Below, piece by piece: positions 25,648 to 35,021 of a stretch of DNA of 64,000 nucleotides. Source of the stretch: G963662655 sp963665015. Its GTDB lineage: Bacteria; Cloacimonadota; Cloacimonadia; Cloacimonadales; JAIOQZ01. The stretch is from the NCBI GenBank assembly GCA_963665015.2, contig CAXXSY010000004.1, positions 558,001 to 622,000 on the forward strand. Direction: 5' to 3'. The translations under genes were made by a program, and so were the position numbers. The notes beneath the pieces are model-generated. The model saw only the letters and a program-made list of their open reading frames with translations, did not search any database and was not told the origin of the DNA. The number at the start of each line of letters is the position of its first letter. Position 1 is the first letter of the stretch.

Positions 25648-27162
25648 TCAATCCATTTCGAAATTCACCATGGGAGTGTTTTCGCTGTAATTACCCATGG
25701 TACTGCGTTCAGCGGTACGATACTTGGTAAGGATTTTCTCGATTCGGTCGATAGCGGACGAGATTCTGTCGATGTAGCGGACGCACGAATGGTTCTCAAC
25801 ATCGCAGCCCTGGATCAGGAGCTCGAGATTGCCGCGGATGATCATCAGCGGTTGGTTCAGTTCGTGGTTGGTGGTAACCGCCATGGCGTAAATCGTGTTT
25901 TTCCGCTCCAGTTCGCGAATGGTCTCCTGGGCTTCCTCCAGCTCTTTGTTCTTTTGTTCCAATTCCCGGTTCTGCTTTTTCAGCAGTTCGGCCTCGCGAA
26001 CTTTCATATCGTGATCGAGCAGCGTTTGCGCTCGGGCGATTTCTTTTGTCAGCTTTTCGTCGTATTGCTTCACGGTTTTGTCGAGGGCCATGCGATAGAT
26101 ATTGTTCGACTCGGATAGCTTGTTTTGTTTTGCCAGTACTTCCGCATATGACTGGATGAAGAAGAGGCGATTATATCCCAGGTCGAGGTCGTCCAGATTG
26201 GGGATGATCTCCGACAGGACTTTCTCCGCTTCAACGAGCTGATTGCGATGGATGAGAACGGTGCTGAGGTTGGCCATCGCTCTGGCTCGCGATTCCTGGC
26301 ACTGGGTGGGCTGCTGATCCGCGATGTCGATCGCCTTTCGGAGATAACGTTCACCTTCGTCATATTGTTCGAGATTCACGTATGAAAGTCCGACATTCAG
26401 GTAGTTGTTTGATAGCCAACTCCTCCTCGTATGTTCTTCATCCAGTAGTGTGATCCCCTCGAAGTAGTGTTCGAGAGCCTTTTCGTGCTGGTTGCGGCGT
26501 GTATAGATGTTGCCGATATTGTTGATGAAGGCGGAGATTTCTTCGTTTACACCCCTTTTTCGGGCGATTTCGAGTCCCTTGAGACCGTATTCCATCGAAT
26601 GGTCGAAGTCGTCTATGCTGAAATACATAGCTTGCAGGTTCAGACATGCGTTGACCAGATCGTCATGTGCGTTGATGCTGTCGGCAAGAGAAAACAGTGC
26701 CCGATAGTACTCCAGGCTTTTCTCGATATTATCCAGCGATGTCTCGATCAGCGCGAGGTTGGTCAGCGCTTTGATCAGCATAATATTGTCTCCGGCCTCT
26801 TCCGATTTCTCCTTCGCCTCGAGCGTTGCAGTTAACGCTTCATCGAAGCGGCGCTCGAACCAGAGAAACACGCCTAATCCGGTATAAAGCCAGGCTTGAA
26901 AACCGATGTCATCCGTTTTCATGACATACGAGATGATTTTCTCATGCAGCTCTATCCCCTCCCGATAACGATTGGCATCATAGAGTGTCTTTGAAAAATG
27001 CTGAGCGATACTCTCGATCGCCTGATCGAGTCGATGTTCCGTGGCTAGCGTCAAAGCTTCGTCGTAGAGATCGATCGCTTCCTGAAAGCGTTTCTCTTTG
27101 GCAAGTTCGATTGCCTGGGCATCCTGTTCTCGTAATTTCTGCAAGATCGATTCTTTGCTCAT
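25648..27162 (-). CDS. TPR protein ending in an orphan histidine-kinase phosphoacceptor helix
   Basis: 504 residues from ATG 27162 (CGGAGA upstream). Residues about 10-340 are TPR repeats, 365-420 a coiled coil (AELLKKQNRELEQKNKELEE), and about 425-480 a HisKA-type helix TNHELNQPLMIIRGNLELL with the expected phosphoacceptor His433. The protein stops 70 residues later with no N, G1 or G2 box, so there is no ATP-binding domain. It could be a phosphotransfer or dimerisation protein phosphorylated in trans, or a decayed kinase. No response regulator is adjacent. Confidence 0.75.
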   Translation of the reverse strand: MSKESILQKLREQDAQAIELAKEKRFQEAIDLYDEALTLATEHRLDQAIESIAQHFSKTLYDANRYREGIELHEKIISYVMKTDDIGFQAWLYTGLGVFLWFERRFDEALTATLEAKEKSEEAGDNIMLIKALTNLALIETSLDNIEKSLEYYRALFSLADSINAHDDLVNACLNLQAMYFSIDDFDHSMEYGLKGLEIARKRGVNEEISAFINNIGNIYTRRNQHEKALEHYFEGITLLDEEHTRRSWLSNNYLNVGLSYVNLEQYDEGERYLRKAIDIADQQPTQCQESRARAMANLSTVLIHRNQLVEAEKVLSEIIPNLDDLDLGYNRLFFIQSYAEVLAKQNKLSESNNIYRMALDKTVKQYDEKLTKEIARAQTLLDHDMKVREAELLKKQNRELEQKNKELEEAQETIRELERKNTIYAMAVTTNHELNQPLMIIRGNLELLIQGCDVENHSCVRYIDRISSAIDRIEKILTKYRTAERSTMGNYSENTPMVNFEMD

Positions 27163-27319
27163 TTCGTCTCCGAATGTATTGAATATCATGGAGGCATTGT
27201 CACAAGTATTCTATGACAACGTTTAGTAATCGACATTTCATCTGACAAGGAAAAAGGAATAATTTCTACGAATCCGGTTCCGACCTTGACACAAATGGGT
27301 GGTGCCGTTTCCTGTAATC

Positions 27320-28510
27320 ATGAAGAATGCATTACTGATTTTATCGGTGTTTATTGGAATAATCCTGTGTCTGATCGCCTGCGAAGACGAACAGGATGAA
27401 TCCGACTGGACCGTCATGGTCTATATTGCTGCCGACAACGGCTTGAATGACCACGCGCTGGACGACATCAACGAAATGGAAATGGCGTACATCCCGGGAG
27501 ATGTGCGCGTTGTCGTGCAGGTTGACTGGAGCGAATACAACAGCGTCTCCGAGGCACAGCGATTCCTGATTCGTCACGACGAAACGGACGCGATCGGCTC
27601 GAAGTTTCTGAGCAACCTGGGCGAAACCGACAGCGGCGACTGGCGTACGCTCTCGGGATTCGTCAATTGGGCGACCGATGAGTACCCCGCGAAACGATAT
27701 GCCCTCGTGATCTGGTCGCATGGCGATTCATGGTACCGTGACGGCGCTCTCACCTCGATCTGTACTGACAACGAGAGCAACAACAGGATCGGAGTTCGCT
27801 CAGGCGACTTCAACAACGCCATGGCCTCGATGAAGAAGAGCATCGAGATACTCATCTTCGACGCCTGCCTCATGCAGGGACTGGAAGTGATGGGTGAGAC
27901 CGGCGGCAAGGTTCGCTACATCGTCGGCTCGGAGGAAGAAATCTGCACCGACGGATTCCCGTTCGAGGAGACCTTCAATCTCTGGAACACGACTTCGGAC
28001 GCGAAGAGTTTATCCGAGTCCATCGTGGATGCGTACGTCGATTCCTATCGGCCTGGCGGAAGCCAGGAAGGGACCGAGATCAAGGTCACGTGCTCGGCCG
28101 CGGATTACCTGATGCTGCAAGCGCTTCAGGATTCGTTATCGGCTTTCGCTACCACCTGGAAAGATTCCGCGAGTACGTCCATCTTCCACGATGCGCGCGA
28201 ACGATGCATCGAATTCGGTACGGTTGCGCAGGACATCGACGTGCGGCAATTCTTCACCCTTCTGCACGACAGCACATCCGACTCGCTTCTCGCTCGGGAT
28301 ACCCAGGCGATCATCGATCAAATCGACGCGCTGTTCTATCACAGCGACAATTTAAATTGCCCTGAAGACTTTGTCACGTCCGGCACAATCTGGTTCCCGG
28401 ACAACGACATCATTCTGCACAATCTCACATCCGATTACCGGAACGTACGGTTCGGCGCAAGCAATTGGCTGGAATTCCTCTACGCTTTCCATGGGGAAGA
28501 ACTGGATTAG
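27320..28510 (+). CDS. Clostripain-like (family C11) cysteine peptidase lipoprotein
   Basis: 396 residues from ATG 27320. The signal peptide ends with lipobox L-I-A-C (Cys21). The domain opens with WTVMVYIAADNGLNDHALDDI, the family start. The catalytic His134 is in VIWSHGDSW and the catalytic Cys183 in ILIFDACLM. C11 enzymes cleave after Arg or Lys. Probably anchored on the periplasmic face or cell surface. It is a single gene; TTGACA lies at 27286 but lacks a good -10. Confidence 0.9.
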   Translation: MKNALLILSVFIGIILCLIACEDEQDESDWTVMVYIAADNGLNDHALDDINEMEMAYIPGDVRVVVQVDWSEYNSVSEAQRFLIRHDETDAIGSKFLSNLGETDSGDWRTLSGFVNWATDEYPAKRYALVIWSHGDSWYRDGALTSICTDNESNNRIGVRSGDFNNAMASMKKSIEILIFDACLMQGLEVMGETGGKVRYIVGSEEEICTDGFPFEETFNLWNTTSDAKSLSESIVDAYVDSYRPGGSQEGTEIKVTCSAADYLMLQALQDSLSAFATTWKDSASTSIFHDARERCIEFGTVAQDIDVRQFFTLLHDSTSDSLLARDTQAIIDQIDALFYHSDNLNCPEDFVTSGTIWFPDNDIILHNLTSDYRNVRFGASNWLEFLYAFHGEELD

Positions 28511-28574
28511 TACGCAACCATCGTTGATCAGGTGTAGGGGCAATCCCAACGGTGAATCGTCTGTTAGTATGGTG

Positions 28575-28769
28575 TGTGGATAAGATGAATTATCCACGAG
28601 GTTGTGTGGATAGTGTGAAGCGGGTGCAATTTTCCAACTGCCTGAAATTACAGTAATTCCCGATGTGGATAACATGTGGATAACTCATGCGGAAAGATTT
28701 TCCGATTTTCTATCTCGCTATCTTGCAGTGGATTGCAAATCTCATCGTCTGATTCAGTTTTGTGTATAA
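28575..28769. other. Cluster of DnaA boxes (candidate replication origin or DnaA-titration site)
   Basis: Within the gene-free stretch 28511-28863 there are three exact DnaA boxes (TGTGGATAA at 28575-28583, 28664-28672, 28675-28683) and three with one mismatch (TTATCCACG 28590-28598, TGTGGATAG 28605-28613, TGTGTATAA 28761-28769). The stretch between the last two boxes is AT-rich. No dnaA, dnaN or parAB is within the window, but mnmG, often near oriC, lies about 10 kb away. Gene orientation does not switch cleanly here, so the call remains tentative. Confidence 0.5.
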
Positions 28770-28863
28770 CTTTCTACTCAAACGAGGTTTTTCTTACTGG
28801 AATTCAAGTGATTTGGCACGTATTAATTCCGGGAACTCCATTAACGCCATGATAACATTCGGC

Positions 28864-29880
28864 TCAAATCAGGCGCAATCCCTTTTTCGAGAAAGCGTTG
28901 AGATCGAGCCCCGCGAAATCCTTCTGCCGGAATTTCTCGATGGCGGCGATGGCGATCATGGCGGCATTGTCCGTGCAGTAAATCGGCGCCGGAATGAGCA
29001 GCTCGATTTTCGATCTTGACGCGTGCTTCTGCATTTCGCTTCGGAGCAGGCTGTTTGCCGTAACGCCACCCGCGAGCAGGATACGCTGGATGTGATTTTT
29101 GCGTGCGAAGCGGATGGACTTCTTGACGAGCGGTTCGATGATCGCCTGTTGAACGGAAGCCGCGATATCATTCCGGTGTTTCTGAAGCGTTTCAGGATCG
29201 CTTTTTTCGATGAACTGCATGGCGGCGGTCTTCAGTCCGCTGTAGCTGAAATGGTAGTTGTCCTTCTGGGGCAATGCGCGCGGGAACTGGTAGAAATTCG
29301 GGTCTCCGTCGCGTGCCGCCTTGTCGATGGCGGGGCCGCCCGGGTAGCCGAGGTCGAGGATTTTCGCGATCTTGTCGAACGCTTCGCCGGCCGCGTCGTC
29401 GAGGGTCTGACCGATGAGGTTGTATTCCGTGTCGCTCTTGAACCATACCAGCTCGGTGTGTCCGCCGGAGACGACCAGCGCCAGGTAGGGCGGCTCTACG
29501 TTCGGGTGCTCGATCTTGTTGGCGCAGATGTGCCCGATCATGTGGTTGACGGCGATGAGCGGGATGCCTAGGCTCCAGGCGTAGCTTTTGGCGAACGAGA
29601 CGCCCACCAGCAGCGATCCGATCAGACCGGGGTTGACCGAAACGGCAACCGCGCATAGGTCTTCGGGCTTCGTGTCCGACTGGTCGAGTGCTTTGCGAAC
29701 GATGGGCATGATATTCTTCAGGTGGACGCGTGAAGCCAGTTCCGGTACCACGCCACCGAATTTGTTGTGGATTTCCTGCGAGGAGACGATGTTGGACAGC
29801 ACGTTGTACTGGAGATCGACGACGGCCGCCGAGGTGTCGTCGCAGGATGTCTCGATTCCGAGGATTTTCACGTTACTCAA
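28864..29880 (-). CDS. tsaD: tRNA N6-threonylcarbamoyladenosine transferase TsaD
   Basis: 338 residues. The start is TTG at 29880 (alternatively GTG at 29871), overlapping the stop of the upstream YbbR gene. Motifs: ILGIETSCDDTSAAVV, the metal-binding NHMIGH (His113, His117), LVVSGGHTEL and the C-terminal GGVTANSLLR and YCTDNAAMIA. Transfers the threonylcarbamoyl group to A37 of ANN-decoding tRNAs with TsaB/TsaE, which are not in the window. Confidence 0.96.
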   Translation of the reverse strand: MSNVKILGIETSCDDTSAAVVDLQYNVLSNIVSSQEIHNKFGGVVPELASRVHLKNIMPIVRKALDQSDTKPEDLCAVAVSVNPGLIGSLLVGVSFAKSYAWSLGIPLIAVNHMIGHICANKIEHPNVEPPYLALVVSGGHTELVWFKSDTEYNLIGQTLDDAAGEAFDKIAKILDLGYPGGPAIDKAARDGDPNFYQFPRALPQKDNYHFSYSGLKTAAMQFIEKSDPETLQKHRNDIAASVQQAIIEPLVKKSIRFARKNHIQRILLAGGVTANSLLRSEMQKHASRSKIELLIPAPIYCTDNAAMIAIAAIEKFRQKDFAGLDLNAFSKKGLRLI

Positions 29881-30826
29881 TGGCTCTAACCTGCACTTTC
29901 GGTGGTGTAAATTCCAGGATTTTGACGTCGTCGGGTGGATTGAACTCGATCTTCACTTCGTCTCCGGACTCGGCTCTATCGAGGTTTACATAGGGATTGA
30001 GGTCTTCCGCGTTCAGGTCGTTCAGCATGTCTTTGCGCCCTCGAACCAGCGTCGAGACCTTCTGAGGCATGATCGTGAATTCGGACGACCGCGAATTGAA
30101 GATGGGGATCAGCGGGATCGTGACCGTAATGTACTGCGCTGTCGAGATATCGATCTTGACTTTGTCGTTCAATAGCTGGACTGACGGGTCCGGATTGTCG
30201 AGGTTCACGGTCGCGATGTAGTCCTTGACCATCTTGCGCGACAGCGGGTAAGTCCGGATGCGATCGATCGATTTGAGCAGGGTTTTCGGGCCCTTGACCT
30301 CGATACGGGACGGATTGAGGATCATGTTTTTTTCGTTGAAGAACGACTGGTCCTCCACGTCCTCGAACACCACCTCCACCGGCTTCAGCATGGTGATTAC
30401 ACGATCCAGATCGACCTCGACCCACTCGTCGAGCTCGTACCTGATTTTCTCCGCGTGGAGCTCTTGCCGCATTTTTTCCGGCAGGATGAGGTGTTCCTGA
30501 GTGATCCGGATGTTGTTGGAACCTTCGCTGAATTTTTTCGCGTCGATGCTGATGTACGCAGCGTTACCGGTCGGTGACTGAAGGGATGAATAATCCTGAC
30601 GGAACAACTGCTGAATCTTCAGCTTGAACAGGTCGTAGCCCATTCCTTCGATCTCGATGGGAATCACTTCCTGGTTCAGGCGAACCAGGATCATGTTCTC
30701 CGGGATGTCGCGAAGCTTGACGGGCACGCGGAAGAAGGTGGTCTGCTCCTTCATCAGCTCGTGTTGCGCCCAGAGAAAGATCGCGATCCCCAGCGCGAAT
30801 ATCTTGAGTAGCCAGTTACGTCCCAT
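29873..30826 (-). CDS. YbbR-domain membrane protein (CdaR-like)
   Basis: 317 residues. A single N-terminal membrane helix (NWLLKIFALGIAIFLWAQH) is the typical YbbR start. Three or so extracytoplasmic YbbR repeats follow, recognisable as VPVKLRDIPENM...VIPIEIEG, and RIEVKGPKTLLKSIDRIRTYPL with the conserved V-x-V-x-G-P. In other bacteria CdaR regulates the diadenylate cyclase CdaA. No cdaA is seen next to it here. It overlaps tsaD by 8 bases, so the two are probably co-transcribed. Confidence 0.85.
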   Translation of the reverse strand: MGRNWLLKIFALGIAIFLWAQHELMKEQTTFFRVPVKLRDIPENMILVRLNQEVIPIEIEGMGYDLFKLKIQQLFRQDYSSLQSPTGNAAYISIDAKKFSEGSNNIRITQEHLILPEKMRQELHAEKIRYELDEWVEVDLDRVITMLKPVEVVFEDVEDQSFFNEKNMILNPSRIEVKGPKTLLKSIDRIRTYPLSRKMVKDYIATVNLDNPDPSVQLLNDKVKIDISTAQYITVTIPLIPIFNSRSSEFTIMPQKVSTLVRGRKDMLNDLNAEDLNPYVNLDRAESGDEVKIEFNPPDDVKILEFTPPKVQVRAIE

Positions 30827-30954
30827 TGCGTATCCCTGCCGTATTCATTCGTTGATTACAGATTTACATGAACGATGTTTTTTGTCAACAGGAGTCGCCT
30901 CTCTCAGACCGACGAGCTCCAGCTCGGCATTCTCTTTTTCTCGTAGCGCGTGAC

Positions 30955-31085
30955 CTCCGGTACATTCGGAAGTTGATTTCCTTTGTAGCGCTCGACCTCC
31001 GGGCGAGCCTCCCATGGACAGGAACCGGAAATCAACATTCGGAAGAACCTCCGGTGCATTCGGAAGTTGATTTCCTGCTTCCGGG
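30955..31085. repeat. Interspersed palindromic element, copy 2
   Basis: Contains ACATTCGGAAGTTGATTTCC (30962-30981), then the perfect pair GGAAATCAAC (31027-31036) / GTTGATTTCC (31066-31075) around ATTCGGAAGAACCTCC. A CGAGCTCCAGCTCG palindrome lies just before it at about 30913-30926. It occupies most of the gene-free stretch 30827-31250; nothing else is seen there. Confidence 0.65.
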
Positions 31086-31250
31086 CGCGCCTGATTACGG
31101 GCATGGCTAACGATTTAACGGCGAATACAAGGCGGCACAAAACAAACTCCGACAAGTTTATCAATTTTTTTATTGCAAAAAAAGTCCGCAACCAAAAGAT
31201 GGCGTTTCAGCATGATATTACTGAATCCGGAATTTCAGGAGGAAATGAAG

Positions 31251-33110
31251 ATGCTCAATGATTTGAGAAAGCATTCTAAATCGATTATTTTTGTTACGGC
31301 GATCCTGTTCATCGTCGGTATGGCGTTGATCGGAGTGACCGATATTTTCTTTGGCAGGCCACCGGCCGTTGTTATCAACGGCAAGAAGATCAGTCTGGAA
31401 GAATACGACGCAGCGTTCCAGAACGCGATCAACATGCAGATGAGCAACAACGAGAACGCGGTTCTCGGAGAGGACGAGATTCTCGATCTGCACGAGAAGG
31501 TCCTGGATGAGTATAAAACACGCATGATTCTTGAAAAGGCTATTAAGGATCGCGATATCGAGATCACCGACGACGAAGTCGCCGAAAGCATACTCAACAA
31601 TCCCAGTTCGATGATCCGTCAGAGCGAAATCTTCATGACCGACGGAAGATTCGACATGGCGAAGTATCAGCAGATCATCAAGGACGGTGCGTTGCCCAGC
31701 GGCGAACCGCTCGACCTTTCCGGGCTGGAGATGCTCGCCCGGCAAAACCTTCCCTTTGAGAAGCTTTACGAGGAAGTGAAGGCGGACGTCGAGGTTACCG
31801 ATGAAGACGTGAAACAGGAATTCATCGACCAGAATCGCAAGGCCGATATCGAGGCGATTTACTTCAACTACCGCGATATCGAGGATGTCGAGGTGACCGC
31901 CGAGGAAATCGAAGCATACTACAACGAGAACAAAGAAGACTACCTGCGCGATCCGGTTCGCAAGCTTGATTACGTAAAGATCGAGATGAAGCCGAGCGAC
32001 GCGGACGAGAAGATTGTGCTCGACAGGGCACAGGATATCCTCAAGCGTGCGAAAGCGGGAGAGGACTTTGCCGAGCTCGCAAGGATGTACTCGGAAGGCC
32101 CGACAGGACCGAAGGGCGGCGACCTTGGCTATTTCACCAAAGACAGAATGGTCAAGGAATTCAGCGACGCGGCGTTCAGCATGAAGGTCGGACAGGTCAG
32201 CGATCTGGTCAAGAGCCAGTTCGGTTACCACATCATCAAGGTGATGGACAAGCGTAAGAACGACAAGGGCGATCAGGAAGTCAAGGCAAGCCACATCCTC
32301 TTCGTGGTCAATCCCTCCGCGGATACCGAAGATGCGGTTTACAGCAATGCCATGGCGCTGTACGACAAGGCGGTGGAAGCCGGTCTCGACGAAGCAGCGA
32401 AAGAGATGGGATTCGAAGTCGGGCATACCGATGAGTTCACCCGCAAATCATCCTATCTGAACGATCTGGGCAATCAGAAGAACCTGGTTGCGCTGGCATT
32501 TTCCAATGACGTTGGAACCTTGCTCGAACCGATCGAAGATGAACAGGGCAACTTCATCGTTGCCAAGGTCTCCTTCGAGAAGGGCAAGCACTATCAGGAA
32601 CTCAAGGATGTTGAGAACCGTGTCAAATCCAGAATCGAGCGGGACAAGAAGATCGAGATGAGCCACGAGAACGGGCGAAAATTCCTCGAAGCCAATCAGC
32701 CCGACAATTACCTCAGTGCGGCTGAGGCTGCCGGTGGCGAAATCATCGAGGAGAACGAAGTCAACATCAAGAAGCGCATCAAGCAGATCGGACTCGATGA
32801 GGACTTCAATCGTGCGATCCAGGAAACCGAAGAGGGTGCCTGGACGAAGCTGATCGAAGGAAAGCGTGGAGCTTATATCGCGAAGGTGACGAAGGTCTAT
32901 CCTGCCAATATGGAAGATTTCGAGAACGATAAGGACGTCTTGCGGGAAGCCCTGATCGAAGAAAAAGGGGCCGACTACTACACCGAGTGGCTCGATGAGA
33001 AGAAATCGAAGCTCCGGGTGAAGGATAACCGCGCCAAATTCTATGCCGTATTCAACGAGGAAGAAGAAACCGAACCGGCTGAGATGGCCGAACAAACGGA
33101 ATCGAAGTAA
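31251..33110 (+). CDS. Membrane-anchored SurA/PpiD-type peptidyl-prolyl isomerase
   Basis: 619 residues from ATG 31251 (CAGGAGG 8 bases upstream). Inner-membrane anchor SIIFVTAILFIVGMALIGV at about 12-30, then a SurA-N-like chaperone region with VVINGKKISLEEYDAAFQ. A parvulin domain follows at about 235-350 with FAELARMYSEGPTGPKGGDL, GYFTKDRMVKEFSDAAF and SQFGYHIIKVMDKR, all key strands intact. A second, degenerate parvulin-like part follows. PpiD-type proteins help outer-membrane and periplasmic proteins fold at the Sec exit. The next gene encodes a related lipoprotein. Confidence 0.9.
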   Translation: MLNDLRKHSKSIIFVTAILFIVGMALIGVTDIFFGRPPAVVINGKKISLEEYDAAFQNAINMQMSNNENAVLGEDEILDLHEKVLDEYKTRMILEKAIKDRDIEITDDEVAESILNNPSSMIRQSEIFMTDGRFDMAKYQQIIKDGALPSGEPLDLSGLEMLARQNLPFEKLYEEVKADVEVTDEDVKQEFIDQNRKADIEAIYFNYRDIEDVEVTAEEIEAYYNENKEDYLRDPVRKLDYVKIEMKPSDADEKIVLDRAQDILKRAKAGEDFAELARMYSEGPTGPKGGDLGYFTKDRMVKEFSDAAFSMKVGQVSDLVKSQFGYHIIKVMDKRKNDKGDQEVKASHILFVVNPSADTEDAVYSNAMALYDKAVEAGLDEAAKEMGFEVGHTDEFTRKSSYLNDLGNQKNLVALAFSNDVGTLLEPIEDEQGNFIVAKVSFEKGKHYQELKDVENRVKSRIERDKKIEMSHENGRKFLEANQPDNYLSAAEAAGGEIIEENEVNIKKRIKQIGLDEDFNRAIQETEEGAWTKLIEGKRGAYIAKVTKVYPANMEDFENDKDVLREALIEEKGADYYTEWLDEKKSKLRVKDNRAKFYAVFNEEEETEPAEMAEQTESK

Positions 33111-33130
33111 TAGATTATGAACGATAGAGA

Positions 33131-33160
33131 AGCCGATGTAATCCACATCGGCTTTTTTTT
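33131..33160 (+). terminator. Rho-independent terminator between the two chaperone genes
   Basis: Perfect stem AGCCGATGT (33131-33139) / ACATCGGCT (33145-33153) with loop AATCC and a run of eight T. The following gene's ribosome-binding site begins right after it, so it may act as an attenuator between the two genes. Confidence 0.85.
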
Positions 33161-33175
33161 CCTGAGGTGGAAGAC

Positions 33176-34924
33176 ATGAGAAGTACGTATTGCATCACGA
33201 TGTTGGTAGGTTTGTTGGTGTTGCTGGGCGGATGTTACGTCAAGCCGGAAGGTGTTGTCGGAAAAGTCAATGGTGTCGAGATCACGGAAGAACAGTATCT
33301 GAGCAAAGTACGGCAGGAGTATGAGAGCTACAAGCTGCAGCACGATCAGTCACCCACCGGCGATACGTTGCAGGAAATTTACGACGCCGCCTGGGATAAT
33401 ATCGTACTCGGGATTGTCTATGAGTCGCTGTACAGGGAATACGACATCTATACATCGCGCGAAGAGGTGATGGACTCTCTGCGGAACAATCCGCCGGCGT
33501 TCATCAGGGAATCGGATATTTTCCAGTCCGAAACGGGCTTCGACTTCCAGAGCTATCTGACTTCGCTGGAGACGGGAGAGCCGGTCAATCTCAACTGGCT
33601 GAAGATGCGCTATTTCAATTCCTATATACCTTTCAGGAAGCTCCAGGCGAAGGTTTTGGCGAATACGCCGGTTGAAGAAGAGGAGATCGAGAAGGAGTAT
33701 CGGATTCGCAACGGCAGTGCCGATGTCGAGATCGTTCACTTCAAGCCGGATGATTTCTCGCGGCAGGTCGTTTCACAACCCGAGATCGCCTCCTATTACG
33801 AGGCGCACCGCGATTCGTTTCTAATCGCCGAATCGTGCACGCTGGACTATGTGTTTTTCCCGCTGGTGCCGTCCAAAGAGGACACGCTGGACGCGAAGGT
33901 GCTGGTCGATTCGCTTTACAAGGAGCTTCAGGGCGGCAATCCGTTCTCCTCGCTGGCGTCCCTGTTTTCCGATGCCGAGTCGTCGTTGAAGAATGGCGAT
34001 ATCGGATTTATCGAAATCGACAAACTACCTTCGAACATCCGCAAACAGCTTCGTAAGGGCGATTACGCGATGTTTACCAAGCCATTTTTCCAGGACGGAT
34101 GCTGGAAGATATACAATCCGGTTGCCAAGACGAAGACGATGGTCAAGCTCGAGGAAATTGCAATTGTACCGCGCGTTTCTTCCCGAACGCGCAAGCAGCT
34201 TTACAACAAGGTGTCCGATTTCAGGGAGCTGGCGCTACAGATCAGGCTCGATCGCGCTGCAAGCGAGTACAGCATGAAATGCAACCGGCTGCGGGATCTG
34301 TCTTTCGAGAATAATTTCGCCGAGCCGTTCGGGTCGCTGACGCCGATGATCCAGCAGGCGATCCAGTCCACGGGCGGGGACATCTTTCCGCCGCAATACA
34401 ACAAGCGCATGGAGGGATACGTCCTCTTTCAGGTGATCGAATCGAATGGCAGAAAGAACCGCCCTCTTGTCGAGGTGTCGGACGATATCTTCGATATCCT
34501 GTTGAAACGGAAGCAGTGCGCGACAGCAGCCGAAAAGGCGGAAGAGTTCCTTGGTAAATACAATGAGAAAGAATTGCTCGCCCACGCCGCGCTGGATGGA
34601 TATTCACGCATCCCCATCGAGCACTTTACCTTCCTGACCGAGGTTGACGGGATATGGATCGAAGAGCTCAATCGCTCGATTCTGTCCGCCGAATCCCCTG
34701 GCTTGATCAAACGGGTGACGCATACCGATCACGGCAGCTTCATCGGCGTGATCAACAGTATTCAACCGCCTCCGCCATACGGATATCAGTCGCAGAAGCC
34801 ATTCCTCGAAGAGGATATCGTCTCGCGGAAGAAAGATACCTATTTCCAGCAGTGGCTCGATGAAAAGATCAACGAGGCTGAAATCCACGACTGGCATCTG
34901 GATTATTTGAATATGCAGGAGTAG
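33176..34924 (+). CDS. SurA/PpiD-like chaperone lipoprotein
   Basis: 582 residues from ATG 33176 (GAGGTGG upstream). Signal peptide with lipobox L-G-G-C (Cys20). It shares with the previous gene product the opening G-x-V-x-G-V-E-I-T-E-E-Q-Y-L and ANTPVEEEEIEKEYRIRNGS layout. The parvulin-like region (SLFSDAESSLKNGDIGFIEI, PFFQDGCWKIY) keeps the fold pattern but has lost much of the usual active-site sequence. Probably an outer-membrane-anchored foldase or holdase partner of the preceding PpiD-type protein (inference from order and homology). Confidence 0.8.
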   Translation: MRSTYCITMLVGLLVLLGGCYVKPEGVVGKVNGVEITEEQYLSKVRQEYESYKLQHDQSPTGDTLQEIYDAAWDNIVLGIVYESLYREYDIYTSREEVMDSLRNNPPAFIRESDIFQSETGFDFQSYLTSLETGEPVNLNWLKMRYFNSYIPFRKLQAKVLANTPVEEEEIEKEYRIRNGSADVEIVHFKPDDFSRQVVSQPEIASYYEAHRDSFLIAESCTLDYVFFPLVPSKEDTLDAKVLVDSLYKELQGGNPFSSLASLFSDAESSLKNGDIGFIEIDKLPSNIRKQLRKGDYAMFTKPFFQDGCWKIYNPVAKTKTMVKLEEIAIVPRVSSRTRKQLYNKVSDFRELALQIRLDRAASEYSMKCNRLRDLSFENNFAEPFGSLTPMIQQAIQSTGGDIFPPQYNKRMEGYVLFQVIESNGRKNRPLVEVSDDIFDILLKRKQCATAAEKAEEFLGKYNEKELLAHAALDGYSRIPIEHFTFLTEVDGIWIEELNRSILSAESPGLIKRVTHTDHGSFIGVINSIQPPPPYGYQSQKPFLEEDIVSRKKDTYFQQWLDEKINEAEIHDWHLDYLNMQE

Positions 34925-34941
34925 GGAAACTCCATCCCCAG

Positions 34942-34969
34942 CCCTTCCTCTTTGGTTAAAGAGGAAGGG
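34942..34969. repeat. 12-bp perfect palindrome downstream of the chaperone lipoprotein
   Basis: CCCTTCCTCTTT-GGTT-AAAGAGGAAGGG begins 17 bases after the stop codon. No T run follows, so it may protect or end the message rather than be a classical terminator; it may also be a dispersed REP-like sequence. Confidence 0.55.
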
Positions 34970-35021
34970 AGCAGAGAGGTGGTCGGACTCGCTTGGGTAC
35001 GCAGATGTCCACGGCTGCGCC

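Noticed and set aside
27286..27318. Promoter TTGACA ... TGTAAT before the clostripain-like gene
   Set aside because: Spacing of 21 bases is too long and would leave no leader; not supported.
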